Origin: Myxococcota bacterium
Lineage (GTDB): Bacteria; Myxococcota_A; UBA796; CAJQPC01
Direction of reading: 5' to 3'
DNA: 34,206 bases
Assembly: GCA_023150845.1 (NCBI GenBank)
Contig: JAKLKD010000063.1
Location: 1 to 34,206, forward strand
Shown here piece after piece: positions 22,238-29,632 of this stretch (positions are counted from its first letter, which is position 1; the number at the start of each line of letters is the position of its first letter). Both the position numbers and the translations under genes were made by a program. The notes below the pieces were generated by a model. That model did no database searches. It worked only from the letters and a program-made list of their open reading frames with translations, and was not told the origin of the DNA.

Positions 22238-23504
22238 TCCTCAACGCCCCGACGTGCTCATCGTCGGCGCGGGGACGGCCGGCGCGGCGGCGGCCTTGTT
22301 CTGCGCCCGGCGTGGGCTCGCCGTGGTGTGCCTCGACCGCCGCCCCCTCGACGAGGCCGGTGCGCGCTGGGTGAACGGTGTGCCTCTGTGGGTCTTCGGC
22401 GCCGTCGGCCTCGCCCCGCCGCTGCCGCCCGAGGAGCGCAGCCGCGGCGTGCCCTTCCGCATGGTCGCGGGCTGGGACGGCCCCCAGGTGCTCCTCGACG
22501 ACCACGACCTCCTGGAGGTCGACATGCGCGCCTTGGTGCGTAGGCTCCAGGCCGAGGCCCGCGCCGCCGGGGCGACCCTGACCGGCGAGGCCAAGGTCGA
22601 GTCTTGGGACGGCGAGACCGCCCAGACCACCGCCGGGGCCTTCACCCCCAAGGTCATCGTCGACGCGAGCGGCCTCGGCGGCACGATCTGGCCCCACGCC
22701 GCGCCCCGGGGCACCCTCTGCGCCGCCGCCGCCGAGGAGCGGATCTTGCTCGACGAGCAGGCCGCCCGGCGCTTCTTTGAGTCCCGCGGGGCCCAGCTCG
22801 GCGACACCTTGTCCTTCACCGGGGTCGCCGGGGGCTACTCCATCGCGAACGTGCGGGCGGCGGACGGCCACGTCTCCTTGCTCACGGGCTCGATCCCCGC
22901 CTTGGGCCACAAGCCCGGCGTCGTGCTCCTGAACGAGCTCGTGGCGGCGGAGCCCTGGATCGGCCCCAAGGTCTACGGCGGGGCCCGGGCGATCCCCCTC
23001 GACCTCCCGGCGGCGGTCGTCGGGGAGGGCAACCGGGCCCGGCTCGGCGACGCGGCGGGCCAAGTGTTCTCCAGCCACGGCTCTGGCATCGCCCAGGGCC
23101 TGCTCGCGGCGCACCTGCTCGCCGAGTGCCTGGCCTCGGGCGGCGGCGTCGCGGCGTACAACCTCCAGTTTCAGCGCGGCGCGGCGGCGGCCTTGGCCTC
23201 CCAGGTCGTCTTCCGGCGCTTCTCGATGTCCCTCACCCCCGAGGACACCCGCGCCTTGTTCTCCTCCGCCGTGGTCCACCCCGCCGTCGCCAAGCTCGTG
23301 CTGACCCAGCGCCCGCCGTGGCGCGCGCCGCTGGGCCTCCTCGCTGGGCTGCCGGGCCTCGTCCGGGCGCCGGGCCTCAGCGCGCGCCTCGCCCCGGCCT
23401 TCGCGCGTATGGCCGCCGTCGAGGCCCTGCACCGCGTCTACCCGCGTGACCCGGCCAAAGTGGCGGCTTGGGAGGCGCGGCGGCGGGCCGTCGTGGGTGA
23501 CTGA
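22227..23504 (+). CDS. FAD-dependent oxidoreductase of the geranylgeranyl-reductase-like group
   Basis: 425 residues from a GTG start inside the end of the preceding gene (11-nt overlap). An FAD-binding Rossmann motif, GAGTAGAAAALFCARRG, is at about residues 15-31 with an acidic residue ending strand 2 (CLDRRP). The 'VIVDASGLGG' strand and 'ARLGDAAGQVFSSHGSGIAQGLLAAHLLAE' (GD motif, residues about 270-300) are characteristic of group A flavoproteins such as geranylgeranyl reductases, halogenases and PHBH-type monooxygenases. The halogenase GWxWxIP motif is absent, which favours a reductase or hydroxylase on a lipid or isoprenoid. No signal peptide; probably membrane-associated on the cytosolic side. 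Last gene of the operon, ending 3 nt from the convergent GT2. Confidence 0.8.
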   Translation: MAADPQRPDVLIVGAGTAGAAAALFCARRGLAVVCLDRRPLDEAGARWVNGVPLWVFGAVGLAPPLPPEERSRGVPFRMVAGWDGPQVLLDDHDLLEVDMRALVRRLQAEARAAGATLTGEAKVESWDGETAQTTAGAFTPKVIVDASGLGGTIWPHAAPRGTLCAAAAEERILLDEQAARRFFESRGAQLGDTLSFTGVAGGYSIANVRAADGHVSLLTGSIPALGHKPGVVLLNELVAAEPWIGPKVYGGARAIPLDLPAAVVGEGNRARLGDAAGQVFSSHGSGIAQGLLAAHLLAECLASGGGVAAYNLQFQRGAAAALASQVVFRRFSMSLTPEDTRALFSSAVVHPAVAKLVLTQRPPWRAPLGLLAGLPGLVRAPGLSARLAPAFARMAAVEALHRVYPRDPAKVAAWEARRRAVVGD

Positions 23505-23507
23505 GCC

Positions 23508-24167
23508 TCAGCCACCCCGCCGAATCGTCCGCACACACCCCAGGCCGTACCGGATCGACCGCCACAGCGAGATGGACTGCACGCTCTCGTCGTAGCGCAC
23601 CCGCGCCGGGCGCTCGGTGAAGCGGAAGCCCGCCACGGCGAGGCGCACCAAGACCTGCTGGTCAAAGACGTAGTCGTCGCTGAGCTGGTCCAAGGGCAAG
23701 GACCGCAGGGCCTCGGCGCGAAAGGCCCGGGCCCCGGTGTGCAGCTCCGTCGCCTGCACGCCCAGGCGCCGCCGGGCGTAGGCCGTGAGCGCGCGGTTGC
23801 CCAGACGGCGCCAGGACGGGATCACCGCGCCGCCGTCCGGGGCCAAGAAGCGGGAGCCCAAGGCCACGTCCGCGTCGTCCAGGGCGTCCAAGAGCGCCAA
23901 CACGTCGCTGATGTCGTACTGGCCGTCGCCGTGCACCAGGGCGATGCGGGTGGCCCCCGCCGCCAAGGCGGCCTCGTAGCCCGTGCGCTGGGCCGCGCCG
24001 TAGCCGCGGTTCTTGGGGTGGCGCAGGAGGGTCACCCCGGCGGGGGCGCTGAGCGGAGGTTCGCTGCCGTCGTCCACGACGAAGGTGGGCAGCTCCGGCG
24101 GCAAAGCCGCGAGCACCCCGGGCAGGGTGGCGTGAACGTTCAGCCCGACGACGACGGCGACCCTCAT
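23508..24167 (-). CDS. Family 2 glycosyltransferase, dolichol-phosphate-mannosyltransferase-like
   Basis: 219 residues from the ATG at 24165-24167 (4-nt overlap with the upstream GT2 stop); an earlier in-frame start would lie inside that gene. Motifs: 'VAVVVGLNVHATLPGVLAALP', 'FVVDDGSEPP' for the nucleotide, 'HPKNRGYGAAQRTGYEAAL', 'LVHGDGQYD' in the position of the DxD metal site, and 'HTGARAFRAEALRSLPL' with 'YVFDQQVLVRLAVAGF' in the acceptor half. This arrangement is typical of polyisoprenyl-phosphate-linked sugar transferases and related synthases. It may charge a lipid carrier used by the GT-C protein at 26085, but this is inferred from proximity. There is no C-terminal membrane domain. 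Confidence 0.83.
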   Translation of the reverse strand: MRVAVVVGLNVHATLPGVLAALPPELPTFVVDDGSEPPLSAPAGVTLLRHPKNRGYGAAQRTGYEAALAAGATRIALVHGDGQYDISDVLALLDALDDADVALGSRFLAPDGGAVIPSWRRLGNRALTAYARRRLGVQATELHTGARAFRAEALRSLPLDQLSDDYVFDQQVLVRLAVAGFRFTERPARVRYDESVQSISLWRSIRYGLGCVRTIRRGG

Positions 24168-25156
24168 CGCAGCACGTCCCGCAGCCGGACCCGGTGCTTG
24201 AGCAGGTGGCCCCACATCGCCCACTCCCCGAGCGCCCAATGATCGGCGTCCGCGCGGCGTTTTGCCAAGGCGTCTGGCGCGGCGGCCACCCCGGCGAAGA
24301 GGCCTCGCAAAGCCGCCCGTTTGGCCCCGGACTCGACCCGGGCGCTCCAGCCCCGCCCTGAGGCCGAGGCCGCCGCTAAGCCGCCGAGGCGCAGGGCCGT
24401 CCAGGCGGGCATGGTGAGCACGGCGCTCATGGGCAAGGAGCGGATCGCCGCCCGCACCCGGTTTCGTTCGACGAGGAAGACCTTCCGCGGGGTGTAGCGC
24501 CCATAGGTCGCGCCGAGGTCATGCACGATGCGGGCCTCGGGCACATAGACCAGCGGAAAGCCCCGGCGCCGGGCGCGTAAGGAGAGGTCCACGTCCTCGC
24601 CGAAGGCCTCCAGATCCTCATCAAAGGGCCCGATGGCGTCGAGCACCTCACGGTGAACCAAGAGCGCCGCGCCCGAGCAGGCGCCGACCTCGCCGGGGAG
24701 GTCATAGGCCGGGCTGTCCTGGTCTTCGCGGCCTCGGGCCCAGTTGAAGCCGTCGGGGAAGAGGCCGTGGCCGGTGTTGTCCAGGCGCCCGCTGCCGTCG
24801 CTGAGCAAGATGCGCGGCTGGTAGAGCCCGGGGCGGGTGGAGGCGGCGGCGCGCAGCGCGTCCACGAAGCCCGGCAGCGGCGCCGTGTCGTCGTTGAGCA
24901 GGAGGATGAGCGCCCCCGAGCAGGCGGCGAGGCCGAGGTTCGCCGCCCGGGCGAAGCCGACGTTCTCCCCGAGCTGGGTCACCTCGGCGTCGTGGGCCGC
25001 GCAGGCCGAGACGTCGGCGGCGCCGGGCAGGTTGCTCACCACCACCCGCAGGGTGTCCCCGGGCCGGAGCTGGGGGCGCAGCGCGGCGAGGCCCCGGGCG
25101 AGGAGCGCGCCGCCGCGGTGGGTGATGATCAAGGCGGAGAGCGGCGTCTCGGGCAC
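24164..25156 (-). CDS. Family 2 glycosyltransferase, rhamnosyltransferase-like
   Basis: 330 residues. The GT-A core has 'LSALIITHRGGALLARGLAALR', 'GENVGFARAANLGLAACSGALILLLNDDT' (NDD as the metal-binding DxD equivalent), 'GACSGAALLVHREVLDAIGPFDE' and 'FGEDVDLSLRARRRGFPLVYVPEARIVHDLG', the block sequence shared by WbbL/rhamnosyl-type GT2 enzymes. The last 80 residues are helical and basic and could lie along the membrane. It is the middle gene of an operon with the APH-like kinase (26 nt upstream) and the DPM-like GT2 (4-nt overlap). It would add a sugar to a lipid-linked glycan in the cytosol. Sugar identity unknown. Confidence 0.85.
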   Translation of the reverse strand: MPETPLSALIITHRGGALLARGLAALRPQLRPGDTLRVVVSNLPGAADVSACAAHDAEVTQLGENVGFARAANLGLAACSGALILLLNDDTAPLPGFVDALRAAASTRPGLYQPRILLSDGSGRLDNTGHGLFPDGFNWARGREDQDSPAYDLPGEVGACSGAALLVHREVLDAIGPFDEDLEAFGEDVDLSLRARRRGFPLVYVPEARIVHDLGATYGRYTPRKVFLVERNRVRAAIRSLPMSAVLTMPAWTALRLGGLAAASASGRGWSARVESGAKRAALRGLFAGVAAAPDALAKRRADADHWALGEWAMWGHLLKHRVRLRDVLR

Positions 25157-25182
25157 GGCGGGCCGGGGAGCGGGGGGCGGGG

Positions 25183-26037
25183 CTAAGGCGAGTATGCCAC
25201 GCCCTGACGCCGCGTGAGCCGCGCGCCGAGCGCGATCAGCGCCGGATCGCCGTGGCGGAGGCCGTAGACCAAGGTGTTCAGCGCGTGTAAGGCGCTGAGC
25301 GCGCCCAAGGCCTCGGCCTCAAGGGCCGTGAGCGCGCCGTAACCCTCCAAGAAGGCCGCGCTGTCCTCGGGATCCGGCAGCTCCCCGACGATCTTCACGA
25401 GGTCCGCGAGGGTGAGGTCGACCCGCGCGTGCTCCCAGTCGAGCACGGAGAGGCCCTCAGCGCCGAGGCGCCAGTTGCGCGGGTGAACGTCGCGGTGGCA
25501 GCGCCCCCGCCGCCACACGGACTCGGGCAGGTCACAGCCGAGGCGGCTCTGGGCGCACAAGGTGGTGATGACCTCATCCGGCGCGAGGCCCTGGGCGCGG
25601 CGGGCGGCGGCGGACACCCGCAGAGACAAGGCCTCGGCGGCGGGCTCCCCGAGCGCCGGGGCGCCCTCATGGAGGGCCCGGTGCCAAGCCCCCGCGGCGA
25701 TGAAGGCCCGGCGCCGGGCCTCCCCCTGGAGCGCCTCGACGGCCTCGCCGGGCCGATCGCTGAGCAAGAGCCAGCCCCCCTCGGCGGCCAAGAGCGTCGG
25801 CGCGCCGCGGAGCCCCCAAGACGTCAGCGCCTCGCGCTCCTGGGAGAAGCCGCGCCCCGGACGCGGTCGTTTGGCCCAGACGATGAAGCCCTCCCCCTCC
25901 AGGCGCCAGACCTCGGCGGATCCAACCCGGCGCTCCACCCGGCGCGGCGGGCCGGGCAGACAGGCCCAGAGCCCCGTCGGCAGCGGCGGCGACGGAGGGG
26001 ACGGCGGAGGCGACGACGGCGTGGGTCCGAGACGCAT
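25183..26037 (-). CDS. APH-like phosphotransferase/small-molecule kinase
   Basis: 284 residues from the ATG at 26035-26037; an upstream in-frame start at 26094 would run into the divergent gene. The aminoglycoside-phosphotransferase fold is supported by 'CHRDVHPRNW' (the HxDxxxxN catalytic loop) at about residues 178-187 and 'LSVLDWEHARVD' (the metal-binding Asp of the DFG-equivalent) about 15 residues on. The N-terminal lobe is degenerate, with 'FIVWAKRPRPG' near the expected ATP-binding Lys. The first 25 residues are Pro/Ser-rich low complexity. Within an operon with two glycosyltransferases it more likely phosphorylates a sugar, lipid headgroup or choline-like group than an antibiotic. That role is inference. 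Confidence 0.72.
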   Translation of the reverse strand: MRLGPTPSSPPPSPPSPPLPTGLWACLPGPPRRVERRVGSAEVWRLEGEGFIVWAKRPRPGRGFSQEREALTSWGLRGAPTLLAAEGGWLLLSDRPGEAVEALQGEARRRAFIAAGAWHRALHEGAPALGEPAAEALSLRVSAAARRAQGLAPDEVITTLCAQSRLGCDLPESVWRRGRCHRDVHPRNWRLGAEGLSVLDWEHARVDLTLADLVKIVGELPDPEDSAAFLEGYGALTALEAEALGALSALHALNTLVYGLRHGDPALIALGARLTRRQGVAYSP

Positions 26038-26084
26038 CGCCGCCCCCACTAACCGACGAGGCGCCGCCGGAATAGAGCGTCCAG

Positions 26085-27443
26085 GTGACCCCAAGCCCCG
26101 CCGCCGCGCCGACCCCCGACGAGCCCTCCGGAAGCCTCCGCGCGGCCGCCCTCTGCGCCCTCCTCGCCCTCGGCGTTCTTGGTTGGATGACCAATCAACA
26201 TCCGAGCTTACGCCAGGTGGACTTCATCGGCTTCTCGGCGCGGGCCGAGCGCCTCTGGGGCGGCGGGGCCATGGACTCCGACCTGCTCAACACGCTCTAC
26301 CCCGTGGGGTACCCCGCGCTCTTGGGCCTCGGGCAGCGGCTCTGCGGCGACGCGCTCTGGGCGGGCAAGGGCCTCGCGGCGCTGTTCGGCGCGTGGCTCA
26401 TCGGCGCGGCGGCGCGCTGGCTCGGCGTCGGGGCCGCGCTCTGGCTCTTGGCGACGCCGATGGTCCTGGAGTTCGGCGCCGTCGAGGGCACAGACATGCC
26501 CGCCGCCGCGCTCTCTCTCGCCGCGCTCTCCGTCGCCGCCCGCCGCCCGGCCCTCGCCGGGGCGCTCCTCGGCGCGGCCTGCCTCTGCCGCTACACCGCC
26601 CTCGCCGCCCTGCCCGCGGCGCTCTGGCTGAGCCCCGCCCGGGGCCGCCTGCTGCTCTCCTTCGTCGTGGCCACGGCGCCGCACTGGGGCGTCGCGCTGT
26701 GGCAAGGCCGCTCTCCCCTCCCCGACCAGTCGATCAACATGGCCATCGGGGCGGGCGGCCCGGGGGAGGCGCCGTCCCGGGCCGAGGCCTTCGTCCGGGC
26801 CCTGCGCGGCGCCTGGGAGCCCTGGACGGCGAAGCTCGGCGGCCTGGGGCTGCTCGTCGGCCTGTGGCGCCGAGACCGCCGGGCCGTCGCGCTCAGCCTG
26901 TGGGGCCTCGCCCACGTCGCCGGGATCTCTCTGGCCTTCTCGACGCCGCGCCTCGCCTTGCCCGCGAGCCTCTGCGCCGCCGCCGGCCTCTGCTTCGTGC
27001 TGCGTGGTCCCGCGCTCTGGGCCGCGGCCTTCGGCCTCTTCGCCTGGAGCGCGCCCCGGCTCGCCACGCTGAGCCCCCAAGAGGAGCAGCTCGCCCCCTT
27101 GCAGGACCTCACCGAGGGCCTCGACGGCCCCTTCGCCTCCTCGACCCCCTGGTTCACCGCCCGCCGGGACGGCTGGCTCGTCGAGAGCCTGCCGCTGCGC
27201 GCCTTGGAGCGTGACCCCCGGCAGCTCACCCCGGCGCGCCTCGTGCAGCGCGCCCGGGAGCGGGGCCTCAAACACATCGTCTTGGAGCCCGGCCGGGTGA
27301 CCGCCTCCAACCCCGGCCTGCGCCCTTTGCTCTCTGGCGCCCCCGTCGAGGGCCTGCGCCTCGTCGTTCGTAAGCGCGGTTGGGTGATCTTCGCCGTCGA
27401 GCCGGTCACCGGGACGGCAACACCACGTCCACCCCCAGGCTGA
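26085..27443 (+). CDS. Multispanning membrane protein, GT-C/PMT-like glycosyltransferase
   Basis: 452 residues from a GTG. About 8-10 hydrophobic segments occur between residues 20 and 330, followed by a soluble C-terminal domain of about 120 residues. The first periplasmic loop reads 'VDFIGFSARAERLW..DLLNTLYPVGYPALLGL', the D-x-x-x-x-x-x-A and Y-P-x-x-Y-P-x-L arrangement seen in ArnT/PMT/DUF2029-type GT-C enzymes that use polyprenyl-phosphate sugars. 'EGTDMPAAALSLAALSVAARRPALAGALLGAACLCRYTAL' is the usual second block. It diverges from the APH-GT2-GT2 operon across 47 bp and probably works with it, taking lipid-linked sugars on the periplasmic side. Its last 38 nt overlap the convergent frameshifted gene. 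Confidence 0.75.
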   Translation: MTPSPAAAPTPDEPSGSLRAAALCALLALGVLGWMTNQHPSLRQVDFIGFSARAERLWGGGAMDSDLLNTLYPVGYPALLGLGQRLCGDALWAGKGLAALFGAWLIGAAARWLGVGAALWLLATPMVLEFGAVEGTDMPAAALSLAALSVAARRPALAGALLGAACLCRYTALAALPAALWLSPARGRLLLSFVVATAPHWGVALWQGRSPLPDQSINMAIGAGGPGEAPSRAEAFVRALRGAWEPWTAKLGGLGLLVGLWRRDRRAVALSLWGLAHVAGISLAFSTPRLALPASLCAAAGLCFVLRGPALWAAAFGLFAWSAPRLATLSPQEEQLAPLQDLTEGLDGPFASSTPWFTARRDGWLVESLPLRALERDPRQLTPARLVQRARERGLKHIVLEPGRVTASNPGLRPLLSGAPVEGLRLVVRKRGWVIFAVEPVTGTATPRPPPG

Positions 27444-27932
27444 GCGCCAGGCCCGCGTAGCGCGGCGACATCGTCGCCTCGTAGCCGAGCACGGTCTGGT
27501 AATGCAGCCCCGCCGTCGGCCTCACAAGCCCGGCCCCGGCCCAGGAGGCGCGCAGGCCCACGTTCGCCTCCACGCCGAAGGCCGCGTCCGCGTCGGCGAG
27601 CAGCTCGTTCTCCCACTCCGAGGGCTTCCGGCCGCGCCGTCGCTGCGGAGCTGGAGGGTCTCTTGGCCCTTGTAGTCCCCGCTGGGCACGTCCAGCGCGA
27701 AGGTGTGGGGGTTCATGGGGCCCGGCCGGGCCGTCCCGGCGACGCCGATCCGCAGGTGGTCATCCCAGAGGCTCGCCCCGGCGGCGAAGGCCGGGCCGTG
27801 GGAGAGGTGCTCCGCGATGGCGTAGCCGCGCCACTCCAAGGCGACGAAGGCCCCGGCGTGGGCGGCGCCGCTCCAGGCAGAGAGCAGGGCGACGATCGGG
27901 GTGAAGAGGGCGAGGTGTTTGGGGGAAGTCAT
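27406..27932 (-). pseudogene. Secreted beta-barrel-like protein with an apparent 1-nt frameshift
   Basis: Starting at the ATG 27930-27932, the frame gives a signal peptide (MTSPKHLALFTPIVALLSAWSGAAHA) and beta-rich sequence as far as GQETLQLRSDGAA. It then turns into Ser/Arg/Pro/Thr-rich sequence without character and stops at 27522. In the -1 frame from about 27630 the sequence continues sensibly: KPSEWENELLADADAAFG, then VEANVGLRASWAGAGLV, LHYQTVLGYEATMSPRY and AGLALSLGVDVVLPSR with a TGA at 27406-27408. These alternating beta strands match the paired upstream protein. Adding one G on the plus strand near 27630-27631 would restore a product of about 175 residues. This is either a real frameshift (decay or phase change) or a sequencing error in a short G run. 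Confidence 0.75.
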
Positions 27933-27961
27933 GGGCGAATCTCCGAGTGGGTGGGGCAAGA

Positions 27962-28651
27962 TCAGTGGTTGAGCCAGCTCGCGGCCTGGCCGGGGACGAG
28001 GCGCACGCCGACCGTCCCTCGGGCGAGCACCTTGGCGCCGTCTCCGTCGAAGCCGTAGAGGCCGCCGGTCTCCATGCGCAGGTGAACCTGGACGTCGTCG
28101 GTGACGGCGAGGGTGTAGCCGCCGACGAGCACCTGCCCGAGCGTCTCCGTCGCCGCCCGGGGAGAGCGCTGCTGCGCGTAGATCGCCGTCCAGCCGAGCT
28201 GCGCCGCGCCGCGGTCGCCGACGGGCAAGGTGGCCATCGGGGTGACCTCGACGAGCCAGCCCCAGCTCTGCTCGGGGATCACCGCCCCGGCGGCCTCGTC
28301 GGGGGTGGGCACCTCGGCGCTGAGCGTCCGTAAGCCGCCCGCGACCTGCAGGTCGATGGAGGCGCCGCCGACCGAGGTGAGCGGCGCGCTCCCGCCGATC
28401 AGGGCGGTCAAGGTCCGCCCCTCGGAGACGGGCCAGCCGTCGAGGTAGAGCGCGCGGGCGTCCCCCAGCCGGAGCTCGGCGCCGAGCCAGGCCGAGGACG
28501 GCGTCCGCCAGCGCGCCTGGGCGGCGAGGCGTGGCTCCGCGGCGGAGAGCGCGCCGTTGAGCCCGACGGCGAGGCCGGGCTCCGCGGGCTCGGCGTAGGC
28601 GGTGGGGGCGAAGAGCGCCAGAAGAAGCAGGGCGAAGCACGTTTGAGACAT
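27962..28651 (-). CDS. Exported outer-membrane beta-barrel-like protein
   Basis: 229 residues from the ATG at 28649-28651, with GGAGG 5 nt upstream. The signal peptide is MSQTCFALLLLALFAPTAYA, cleaved before EPAEP. The mature protein alternates hydrophobic and polar residues in short strands (for example 'GLAVGLNGALSAAEPRLAAQARWR', 'SAWLGAELRLGDARALYLDGW', 'QVLVGGYTLAVTDDVQVHLRMETGGLYG', 'VLARGTVGVRLVP'), the texture of a small outer-membrane barrel; its final residues are not the usual aromatic ending. The frameshifted gene follows 29 nt downstream and encodes a protein of the same texture, so the two were probably made together. It diverges from the LysR gene across an LysR-box dyad, so LysR control is likely. 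Confidence 0.65.
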   Translation of the reverse strand: MSQTCFALLLLALFAPTAYAEPAEPGLAVGLNGALSAAEPRLAAQARWRTPSSAWLGAELRLGDARALYLDGWPVSEGRTLTALIGGSAPLTSVGGASIDLQVAGGLRTLSAEVPTPDEAAGAVIPEQSWGWLVEVTPMATLPVGDRGAAQLGWTAIYAQQRSPRAATETLGQVLVGGYTLAVTDDVQVHLRMETGGLYGFDGDGAKVLARGTVGVRLVPGQAASWLNH

Positions 28652-28718
28652 CGGACCTCCGGGATGTTGGCCCACTATCTCCGCGCTCTGAGCATGATTA
28701 GGGCCACCCAACCCCGCC

Positions 28719-28741
28719 ATTCATGCGATACTCGCAACAAT
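28719..28741. promoter_or_regulatory. LysR-type operator dyad
   Basis: The core TGCGATACTCGCA at 28724-28736 is a perfect 5+3+5 inverted repeat and fits the T-N11-A rule for LysR-family boxes. The dyad extends to ATT..AAT at 28719-28741, with 8 of 10 positions paired. It lies in the most AT-rich part of the divergent region, 42 bp from the LysR ATG and 67 bp from the ATG of the exported protein. Confidence 0.65.
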
Positions 28742-28783
28742 CAGCGCGGAGGCCACGGTCGGCTCCCCCGATGGAGGTGCGTC

Positions 28784-29629
28784 ATGGATCTGGAGGGCCT
28801 CGACGCCTTCTTCGCGGTCGTCCAGCACGGCAGCTTCACCGCGGCGGCGCGGTCCTTAGGCGTGGAGCCCAGCGCCACCTCTCGCCGGGTCGCGAAGCTG
28901 GAGGCCGATCTCGGCGTGGCGCTCCTCTACCGCACCACACGCCAGGTGAAGCTCACCGAGGCCGGGCGTGAGCTCCTCGACCAAGGAGGCCCGGCGCTCC
29001 TCCGGCTCCGGGAGGCCGCCGAGGAGGTCCGCGCCGCCGACGCCGCCCTGCGGGGCCTCATCCGGCTCTCCGTCCCCGGCGCGTTCGGCCGCCGACGCAT
29101 CGCGCCGCTCCTGTTCGGCTTCTTGGAGCAAAACCCCGAGGTGAGCATCGACCTCCGCGTCTCCGACCTGCGCCTGGACCTGCTCGCCGAGGGCATCGAC
29201 CTCGCGCTGCGTGTGGGGGTCCCCCGGGAGCCCAGCTTCACCCGCCGCCTCTTGGGCAGCTCCCCCCAGGCCTTCTACGCCGCGGAGCGCCTCTTCTGCG
29301 GCGCCGCCCTCCCCGAGCAGATGGAGGACCTCAACCAGCACCGGCTCATCCTGCGCCGCGAAGGGAGCCAGGTGCTGGCCCCGCCGGAACGTGCCGCCGC
29401 GCCGCTCACCTGTGACGACGTCGAGACCGTCGCCCGCGCCGTCTGCGCCGGGCTCGGCGTGGGGCTCTTGCCGGTGTGGCTGGCGGAGGAGCTGCCCGGG
29501 CTCATCCGCCTGCCCATTCAGAGCCCGATCCCGCCCGCCCAGATCTTCGCGGTGCTCCCCGGCGGGCGTCGTCCGCCGCGCCGGGTGCGGGCGCTCCTCG
29601 ACTGGCTCATCGCGGCGCAGGCCGCCTGA
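28784..29629 (+). CDS. LysR-family transcriptional regulator
   Basis: 281 residues from the ATG at 28784, with GGAGG (28773-28777) 6 nt upstream; earlier in-frame starts add a non-homologous leader. Residues 1-60 are the winged helix-turn-helix: 'DLEGLDAFFAVVQHGSFTAAARSLGVEPSATSRRVAKLEADLGVALLYRTTRQVKLTEAG', the standard LysR pattern. Residues about 90-280 form the effector-binding domain ('IRLSVPGAFGRRRIAPLLFGFLEQNPEVSIDLRVSDLRLDLLAEGIDLALRVG' is typical of the CrgA/DsdC-like subgroup). The effector is unknown. It is divergent from the two exported barrel-like proteins with an LysR box between them, so it most likely controls them and itself. Confidence 0.9.
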   Translation: MDLEGLDAFFAVVQHGSFTAAARSLGVEPSATSRRVAKLEADLGVALLYRTTRQVKLTEAGRELLDQGGPALLRLREAAEEVRAADAALRGLIRLSVPGAFGRRRIAPLLFGFLEQNPEVSIDLRVSDLRLDLLAEGIDLALRVGVPREPSFTRRLLGSSPQAFYAAERLFCGAALPEQMEDLNQHRLILRREGSQVLAPPERAAAPLTCDDVETVARAVCAGLGVGLLPVWLAEELPGLIRLPIQSPIPPAQIFAVLPGGRRPPRRVRALLDWLIAAQAA

Positions 29630-29632
29630 GCC

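Noticed and set aside
22227-23504. Flavin-dependent halogenase tailoring the polyketide.
   Set aside because: The GWxWxIP motif is absent, and the gene is coupled to the hydrolase operon rather than the PKS.
25562-27214. A 550-codon plus-strand frame crossing the APH-like gene and the GT-C gene.
   Set aside because: Its translation is Arg/Pro/Ala low complexity, and it overlaps two genes with clear motifs in other frames.
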